Under the pieces are notes generated by a model. That model was not told the origin of the DNA. It was given only the letters and a program-made list of their open reading frames with translations, and ran no database searches. A stretch of 64,000 nucleotides of DNA, from contig OY856410.1 of NCBI GenBank assembly GCA_963693085.1, positions 1,391,786,863 through 1,391,850,862 on the forward strand, read 5' to 3'. Each line of letters starts with the position of its first letter. Within the stretch, counting starts at the first letter, position 1. Positions 56,593-64,000 of the stretch are shown piece by piece. This DNA comes from Alisma plantago-aquatica. Lineage: Eukaryota; Streptophyta; Magnoliopsida; Alismatales; Alismataceae. The position numbers and the translations under genes are program-made.

Positions 56593-59380
56593 GTCTAAGC
56601 TTAGTTGCTAAATTAGGATTTTCTTAGATGATTAGATGTGTAATTAAATTGATCATCACTTAAACCTGATTAATGATGGTAGCACAATTATGATGTTATA
56701 AACTTAATAATAGACACTAAGAATGCTTATAATATGAATAACTAGGGTTTGAGAAGTGTAAACTCTAATTACCAAAATTAAGATTTTGATATATATAAAT
56801 ACAAAATTTGATACGTATAGCAGTATGGTAAATGATTTTTTATATTTTATATTTTTCTATTTAACTTGGATTTACTTGAAATTTGGATATGATATGATAA
56901 CTTAGTCATGCATGTTAGTGCAAAATATCAAAATTTTTTAATTTGTGATGGACCTGTTGGTCAGTTGAGTTTTCTCAAGACAAATTCAACTGACCAGGCA
57001 TTTTGAATGCAGCACAACAGTCTAGTGTTTGATTTTTAGTTATTTATTAGTAGCTCCAAATGATCTGGAATTTTTCTAGGATCTCTAAAATTATATGTTA
57101 GACAGTATGCTAATTTTTTTTGTAATATTTGGAGGATTTGTAACCTATTTATTAAATAATTTACAATAACATTTCTATGACAAAAAATTCTGCTAAAATA
57201 AAAGAAAATACAAAGTAGGGTTAATTTGCAATTGACCCAAACACCTCAATTTCTCTATACAATCGACCTAAAACACTAGGAGCTTCTATATTTCATGATT
57301 CATTCCATACAAACAAAATCCTAGAGAGATAGAGAGGGAGAGTTAGGGTTTGGATGGAAAAAGTGGTGAAGGTGGCAATCTAGGATTTTCTCTTCCTACA
57401 AGTGATGAAATTAAGTAAGTTTGTCATCTCCATATAGTTTATATTGGTGATTCTTCTCTCACATGTGAATATTTCGTCCCTCCTATGATTTGATTTGAAA
57501 TAATATCAAATAACTCCATTTTCTCACTGTTTCTCCACAATTCTATATTTCTAGGTTTCTGAGTTGAAAGAAAGAAGAAAGTGATGGATTGCTAGGAGTT
57601 TGATAAGAATTCTAGAATTTCAATTCTTGAACTACATTTTTAAGGTGTTATTACACCTTAGGTTGGTGGGTACTTCTTTTAAACAAATAGATTGCACAAA
57701 ATTAGATTAAATCCACAATAATCTTCAATTCCTTTGTATACCACTACAAACCCTAAATCTACCTTTCAATTTAAGCATATGAAAGATGACCAAGAGATGG
57801 ATTGTTTTCTTGTTGTGATGAATTTCAGATGATAAATTATATTGGAAATGGATGCAAATCATCGAAATCAAATTCTTAAAGTTATTGTAAAAGTTATAAG
57901 AATAAATCAAAATGGGTTATGTCTGAAATTATTGTATAATTGAATGAAGATCTTTGTCTATTTGAATTCCTTATTTATGAATGATTATTTTATTTGAATA
58001 AATAATACATATATGTTAGATACTATCATGGATTTTATTTTGTATTATTAGTATTTTCTTGATATCACAGTAAAGAGGGTGTAACCCTAAATGAATGGAA
58101 AGTTGGAAGTTTGCGAATAGACATCATGAAATTCAACTGATGTGATGCTCTAATAGTTATAAATTCATTTATTCAAGATTATTTTTGATGTATGATATTT
58201 CACTAAATAACATGAAAACCCTAGTTCAATTCATTTCAGGGTTTCATATATATGTTTTGTTATATGTGAATTGTTGAAAGTAGTCTTTATTTAGTGGAAG
58301 TTTATGACACTTTATATCTATATGCGAGTCATGTAATATGTGAATGAGGCAAATGAAACCATAAGGATAGGGCATTCACATATTTCTTAGTATGAGACGT
58401 GGTGATGCCCAGTAGTTCAATTTGTAGTACATATTACAATTGATCTATGAAATGAACTATATAAAAAGTTAAATTAAGAAATGTTGATCTGATGATTGAA
58501 CTGTGAATTGAAAAAATGAATTAGACATTTAGATGTCATGGAATGGTAGAGTCCTTCACATGAGGCATGCATTGTGCAAAGGAAATGTGCTTTCTGACTG
58601 AAGGTATTTTGTCCAGGTCAAGGCAAGCCGGAGCACACCAGAGGGTGCAGGGGTCTAAGCCAGTGAGGGCGGATTCCTTAAATGATTGGTATCCAACACC
58701 AACTAGAGATTTTGGTGGTACCTTAGTGTTTTTATTGGTAGACATCTTTAGTAGGTCCATTAGTGTTGAGTTGTGTCGATCAACATACACCTTTGGTACA
58801 TTCACTGGTGCACAACAAGCCTGAGGGATTTTACTGCCCACCTGAGTACCCAGTTTGAGAGGAGTCAAGATATGTGGCCTCACCCATTGTCCGCTAAGCG
58901 TCGTGAGACCCACTTCTGATGGGGTCTTACTCGAGAGACAAATTTAGGAACCTGAGCATACTTTTAAGTCTTGTACAATGAGATTGTAGCTTGCTATGAT
59001 GCTTTCACATGTCTTGCTACACTTCATGTGGGTTTGGGGAATAATAAGACAAATGAGAGATCAATCAAGTGTGTGTAGTTACATATATTATTTGTAGTTA
59101 TCTCTAGTAACTTGCCATTTGTGTGTTTCTGAATTACTAGTCCCTTTTGTGATGATTCAAGTATGTCTCAAATATTTATCTACTCTTTGTAAATACCTAG
59201 AGTATACTGCCATATACATGTTTGTGAGTGATTAGTTCCTTTATAGCTTGTTACTATATTACTTCATTTTTAGTTGTTTAAATACATATCTCTAATTATC
59301 TATGTGATTTAAATAATTTCTTTGAAGTAATCATTTACTGAGAAAGTAGGCTCATCCTTGTACTCAATAATTTTTATTGA
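56593..59380 (+). mobile_element. Probable gypsy LTR-like block inside RTE element
   Basis: 2.8 kb of non-coding DNA separates the two RTE parts beyond the SIRE LTR. Its right end contains CATTTACTGAGAAAGTAGGCTCATCC, reminiscent of the U5 end of Tekay-like LTRs, and a GC-richer segment at 58560-58930. The minus frame at 58536-58913 and plus frame at 58567-58824 overlap there and match no protein I know. Boundaries and duplications could not be fixed. Confidence 0.45.
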
Positions 59381-59384
59381 GCAA

Positions 59385-60623
59385 GTTGATGAGTCAAACT
59401 GTGAAGCTTTGGGAGAGGATTATTGAGCGAAGACTTAGATTTATTACACATGTATTAGACAATTAGTTTGGTTTTATGTAGAGAAGATCAACAACTGATG
59501 CTATTGTTATGATAAGGAGGCTTGTGGAGAAGTATATAGAAAACAAAAGAGATCTTCATATGGTGTTTATTGATATGTAAAAGGCCTATGATCGAGTTCC
59601 CAGGGAAGTGTTATGGAGGGTTTTTGCATAAAAAGGGTGTGCCTGTCCAATACATTGACCTAATGATAGACATGTATGATGGCTCAACTACAAGTGTTAG
59701 GACTCCTGGAGGAGAGACACAAACTTTTCCTATCACTATTCAGGTACATCAAGGATCTGCACTCAACCCTTTTCTATTTGTTCTTGTTATGGATGAGTTG
59801 ACAAAGAATGTTCAAGTTCATATCCTTAGGTGCATGTTATTTGCTGATGATATTATGTTGATTGATGAAAGAAAAGAAATATTGAATGATAAAGTAAAAA
59901 TTTGGAGAAATGCATTGGAATCTAATGGGTTTATGATTCATAGAAGCAAGCTAAATATATGCATTGCATTTTAGCAAATCTAGAATTGTGAGTGGTGGGG
60001 TCAAGTTGGATGGAATGGATGTACCAGTATGTGATAAGTTTTGTTACTTGGGCTCTATTATTGAAAGGGACGGTGAGGTTTGAGATGATGTTTGTCATAG
60101 GATCACATCAAGATGGTTGAAATGGAGCATTGCAACTGGAGTAGTATGTGACCAGAAGATGCCTCTTAGATTAAAAAATAAGTTTTCACAGAATAAATTT
60201 ACAGTCAAGCATGCCATATGTGACTGAATGTTGGGCAGTGAAGAAACAAGGTCTTAATAAGATGAATGCAGCCAAAATACGCATGTTGAGATGGATGTGT
60301 AGGAATACGAGAAAAGATCATTTGAGGAATGACTACTTCAGAACCAAAGTGGGGGTAACGAGCATCTAGGACAAGTTATGTGAATTTTGTCTTAAGAAGG
60401 TATCGACATGTGCAACAAACTGACAAATGCATCTATTAGAATCGAGGTTTTTGAGTCAAGCACAACTAAAAGAAGCAGAGGCAAACCTAAATTAACTTGG
60501 GAAGAGTTTATAAAGAGAGATTTTGAATCTTTACATCTTGATCAGAGTATGACTCATAACAGAGCTGATTGGAAAAGAAGGATCCATGTAGCTGACCCCA
60601 ACATGGTTGGGATTGAGGCTTAG
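59385..60623 (+). pseudogene. RTE-clade LINE, 3' part: reverse transcriptase and C-terminus
   Basis: Frames read KLMSQTVKLWERIIERRLR, RRSTTDAIVMIRRLVEKY, NKRDLHMVFIDM.KAYDRVP, MYDGSTTSVRTPGGETQTFP, VHQGSALNPFLFVLVMDELT, then the catalytic box MLFADDIMLIDE (FADD intact), ending with GKPKLTWEEFIKRDFESLHL and NRADWKRRIHVADPNMVGIE. About 115 residues between the two RTE parts are missing. Stops and frameshifts are present. Confidence 0.92.
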
Positions 60624-60650
60624 ATGATGATGATGACGATGATGAAGCGA
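60624..60650 (+). other. RTE 3' microsatellite tail
   Basis: TAGATGATGATGATGACGATGATGAAG directly after the coding end is the (TGATGA)-type tail with which plant RTE LINEs end instead of poly(A); it marks the 3' boundary. Confidence 0.88.
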
Positions 60651-61083
60651 CAACCGTTACAGGTCAACTAACAAGTAGAAATTAGCAATGGTTTGGCCTA
60701 TGCATACCTGGTTGCATAAGAAGAAACATAGAAGTAAGAAAAAACATCTTTCTTATATTCACAATAGAGAAAAGAGTGGATTAGGTCCCCAAAAGAAGGG
60801 CTCAAAGGCCCTTGTAAACTAAGGAGGCCAAGATGATATGTTGTAGAAACATCACTCCCACCCCTGTGAGCCTACGACAACAATGGAAGGAGGGGTTGGA
60901 AACACCTCTATTAGGGAGGAGGAAATGCACTAGTTTTTCCCTAACCTGAGGGGGTGTTGGATATCACCCTAACAATGACATGGGTTAAGGAACCCGTAAG
61001 AAATGGTAGCACTAGCAATGGGAGCCAATTTTTCCCACACAATGTTGGAGGGTGGGGAGATGGGGACGATGGGTTACTATTTC
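60651..61083 (-). mobile_element. 5' internal fragment of minus-strand copia element
   Basis: The segment follows a PBS in minus sense and should hold the start of gag. The frame at 60941-61126 crosses the PBS and is not a credible gene; no Gag motif was recognised. Confidence 0.5.
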
Positions 61084-61093
61084 TTTGATACCA
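61084..61093 (-). other. Copia primer-binding site
   Basis: Minus-strand TGGTATCAAAG directly abuts the LTR end (plus TGTTAGAG at 61094), as in many copia elements. Confidence 0.75.
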
Positions 61094-61215
61094 TGTTAGA
61101 GATAAATCAATTTCCACAATATACAATTGACAATCACCCTTTATAGAGAGAGTAAAACCAATTATAAAAAAAAGAGGAAATCATATTACAAACATCTAAG
61201 AAAACAACAATTTCA
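61094..61215 (-). mobile_element. Short copia LTR (distal end approximate)
   Basis: Plus-strand TGTTAGAGATAAATC onward aligns with the LTR piece at 48490-48610, including CCCTTTATAGAG. The distal boundary near the TCTAAGTCCTCC phrase is an estimate. Confidence 0.55.
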
Positions 61216-62559
61216 TCTAAGTCCTCCAATACAAATACTCTTCCTTATGCTTACATGGATGTTTCCTATCTCTCATTTCTTCCCATATCTTTCGTCACCC
61301 CTAGCTAGTGTCATCTCCCCTCTCCTTACCTAGACTCCATAACCACCTTCCTCTCACTCCCTTATCTTCTTCTTTCCTTCCTCACTCTTCTTTCCTCTCT
61401 CCCTCTCGGGTCCCTACATGACATTTCTGACCCTCCACCTCCTATTTAGGATGTTGCAGCCCACCGGGGGTGACAAACAACATGTTTCATGGAAGCCAAC
61501 CTCTTGATGAGGTAAGAAGTCCAAACTACAAGCACCCTAGAAGACTTCTAGATAGACTCTCATGCCATCACAACAATATAGGATCTTTCCAATCAGTGCC
61601 TCAACTAATGGAGGTTTCTAGAGGCAGTTTCCAAGGAAGGTTATAGACCCAACATTACCAGCAATGCAACTGTTGTCGTCTTGTTCTCTTTTTGCCGGAG
61701 CTATAGAAATAGGATCCTTGTTTGGGATGAAAATGGTATATTCCATTCTATGGGTGGTTCATTCTTTTAGTGTTTATTTAGCAAGTTGCAACATAAGGAA
61801 CAACCCATGTACAATGCTTTGTACCTCCATGTTTGTATAGGGCTCACTAGCAATGTATTTCTTACCTCCCCATGATGATCCCCTAATCAATGGGTGATAT
61901 TTACTATATTCAGGGGCTTGTTTTTGTCTGCCTACCATAGTGTATCCTTGTCATGGCAATGTTTTTACTCTATTATGTTTTCCTTCTAATATCACCTCTC
62001 TGTATCTTTCCCACCTTCAAGATGAATGAAACAAATCATTGGAGGTGATCTACAATGAGAACAACAATATTATTTTAATCAGGATTTATGAAATAACTAA
62101 CATCAATGTATGAATGTCATTCAAAGATTTCTAGAAGCCTATGATAATTTAAAGTGAATTAAAAGAGTTCCATTGGAGACTCTACAATGGAGTAGTATTA
62201 ATATACAAGTCAAGGGAGGGTTGAGGAACAACGTGGAACTCTATATCATGACCATATCTATGTTTTATCATAATTCTAAGGATATATGGATTGTTTCCAA
62301 ACACCATTATATCCAAGAGAAGATTTATATTCAAATATAAAATCTCTAGGGCAAATTTTTATATGAGAAACAAGAAGAGAAGACCCTCAATGCCTATCTC
62401 AAAAACTCAACTTATTTCAGTCAATAACTTTTTAAGGTCATAAAAGTTAAACATCAATAAACTATTATTATACCTTCATCATAATTCTTCACCATTGCAC
62501 AAAATCATCCCAGATGCTAGACATTTACCCACCATCATTTCTTGGCCATATTAAAAACA
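61216..62559. other. CT-rich leader and unclassified copia-like DNA
   Basis: 61240-61430 is strongly CT-rich. Further right a degenerate plus-strand stretch reads IYIQI.N...GKFLYEKQEEKTLNAYLKN, compatible with copia gag, but too decayed for a firm call. Confidence 0.4.
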
Positions 62560-63260
62560 AATCTTTGTCTTTGTTTAAAATTGTTCACATAGATGCATGT
62601 GGTCCTTTTGTACGACTAGTTATATTGGTTATCAATCCTTAGGATATGAACTTATCATGTGAAAGCTTGGGATGAAGATCTTGATATTACTGGAAGTTTT
62701 TGTATAATGTTTCAAGTGAACATTTAAACTGCTATTAATATTCTTTGTACTGAAAATGCTCTTGAGTATGCTCATTGTTGTTTTTAACTTCTACAAAGAT
62801 TGTGGTTTCATTCACCAACGGTCTTCTTCTCACATTCAATGGAATAATGGACCAATGACGTGTAACATATAGAATATTTTGGATATTGCTGGTACCCATG
62901 TCTTACAAACTCAATTACCCAACATTTTTTGGGTATGATGCCATCTTGATGGGTGATCTTTGATAGCCTTCATCTCCAATTCATGGGGAGACCCATTTTA
63001 TTGTCTTTCCTAATGAAAAAGCTATTCAAGTCCTCTAAGAATATTTGGTTGTACTAAATTTTTCCATAACTTTGATTCTAAGATCGACTAATTGGACCCT
63101 CGAATCACACATACCATTTTTTCTAGTATGCTCATGAAAAGATAGAATATAAATTTTATCACCCTTCGTCTCAATGAATGCATGTCCTCTGATGCTACCT
63201 TTTATTATCCAAAAGATTTCTTCAACAAAACACACATGAAATCACCCAATAAAAATGTTC
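62560..63260 (+). pseudogene. Copia integrase remnant
   Basis: Degenerate plus-strand frames read KIVHIDACGPFV, then THVLQTQLPNIFWV (copia 'ALMFQ..VPKFLW'), IFGCTKFFHNFDSKIDQLDP (copia 'VFGC.CFVH....KLDPRA') and CMSSDATFYYPKDFF ('YVSADVTFFE..PFF'). Many stops. The minus frame at 63035-63235 is its shadow. Confidence 0.8.
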
Positions 63261-63479
63261 CCCTTTTGACACCTTAGGCAATAATCACCATATATTTCAA
63301 GTTTAAAATCCTCTACAAGTCTAGCTCCACAACAATGCCCCATGTTTCATCCATGAAGATGTAACACAATTCCCAGACTATGAACCCCACTAGTTCTTTT
63401 GCTCTAACTGAATCTTTATTACCCATTACCCTCCATAAAAGTAAACCATCTTTTACTACTCATTACCCTATTTCTATTC

Positions 63480-63576
63480 TAAATGTTAATGCTAGTTCTA
63501 TTTGTTTGAATTCTCTTTTGTTGAATTTTTGGTAGGCACATTTGGGTAATGTAAATGTTGATTCAATGAGACATAT
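63480..63576 (+). pseudogene. Copia gag-pre-integrase fragment
   Basis: Reads AHLGNVNVDSMRHI, the pre-integrase 'W/H.RLGH.N..SMR' motif. It lies after the integrase remnant, in the wrong order for one element, so it belongs to another copia cut by the LTR that starts at 63577. Confidence 0.6.
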
Positions 63577-64000
63577 TGTAAGACCCCAGACCTAGCTTAA
63601 ACCCTTAATGATATTTTTCTAACCTCACCACCTATCTTGACACTTTCTAAACTTGTTTGTTCCATTCTTGGACTGATGTGCAAATAGCCCTTGGTTTAGG
63701 GATTCTTTGAATTTTTTGTACAATATGTGGGTTGCATTCCCTTTTTCTTACGTGGTTGTTCTTAGGCATGTAGGTGGCTTAATTTAGCTTCTTGTATTTC
63801 CATCAGTTGAGAAAAATGGAAACTACTAGACCTTTTTATTGAAGATTGGTGGAAGTATGTTTGCTCTTCTATTGGTTGAGGATTGATAAGGTTGCTCTGC
63901 CTAGTCATCAATTTTGGAGCCTGCTCAGCCTTTCATCAATTGTGGAGGTGCGGTGTGGTTCTGCCTTTCTATTGGTAGACAACTGATGGAAAGGGGTTGG
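63577..64000 (+). mobile_element. Start of a gypsy-type LTR, runs off window
   Basis: TGTAAGACCCCAGACCTAG is a typical gypsy LTR start and interrupts copia coding sequence. Only the first 424 bases are visible; within them CTATTGGTTGAGGATTGAT-like phrases repeat with variations (63790-63990). Confidence 0.65.

Noticed and set aside
58536..58913. 125-codon minus-strand frame
   Set aside because: Overlaps an opposing open frame in a GC-richer LTR-like segment and matches no family I recognise.

Overview
The window is AT-rich nuclear DNA from a flowering plant. Support for this: an RPS5-type coiled-coil NLR resistance gene, a Cassandra miniature retrotransposon with 5S rRNA-derived LTRs, a plant CACTA element, Tekay/Del-like Ty3-gypsy LTRs primed by initiator tRNA-Met, SIRE-like copia LTRs with the CTAGAGGGGGG-TGAATAGAG signature, and an RTE LINE ending in a TGATGATG tail. 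The species cannot be named from the sequence. Apart from one host gene, almost everything recognisable is transposable-element DNA, mostly broken and nested.

Layout. 1-1.6 kb: 5' end of a minus-strand SIRE-like copia (gag zinc knuckle, PBS, LTR). 1.6-17.1 kb: a gypsy complex. A ~1.25 kb LTR-like block (A) occurs forward at 2020-3270, inverted at 5216-5390 plus 11649-12733, and forward and partial at 16323-17127. The inverted copy is split by a complete-ended CACTA transposon (5394-11648, ATG target duplication) carrying one multi-exon TNP1/Ulp1-type gene. A minus-strand gypsy gag with PBS and LTR lies at 13.8-16.3 kb. 17.1-22.2 kb: a large gypsy derivative with a 2.7 kb 5' LTR, no visible coding capacity and a truncated 3' LTR. 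22.2-27.1 kb: microsatellites, a MITE-like element and two converging copia pol remnants. 27.1-32.6 kb: unclassified DNA, a 5'-truncated L1 LINE with an open RNase H reading frame, and a gypsy pol remnant. 32.5-38.4 kb: a 266-bp tandem duplication, unclassified DNA and the Cassandra element. 38.4-40 kb: a SIRE solo LTR inserted into one arm of a long palindrome.

41.6-44.8 kb (minus strand) is the only convincing host gene: an intron-less CC-NB-ARC-LRR gene with all NB-ARC motifs, a duplicated coiled-coil segment, and one in-frame TAG that separates 902 codons from a further 134 that contain the family's usual C-terminus. Upstream are three TTGAC[CT] W-box cores and a small hairpin element.

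45.5-64 kb: an LTR with TATA box, a LINE 3' fragment, a copia pol remnant interrupted by a 1626-bp solo LTR with a perfect GTAGT duplication, an RTE LINE interrupted by a SIRE solo LTR and a second LTR-like block, then further copia fragments and the start of another gypsy LTR at the right edge. The elements do not form a pathway. The biology here is layered transposition around one NLR, with several unusual hairpin-forming repeat structures.
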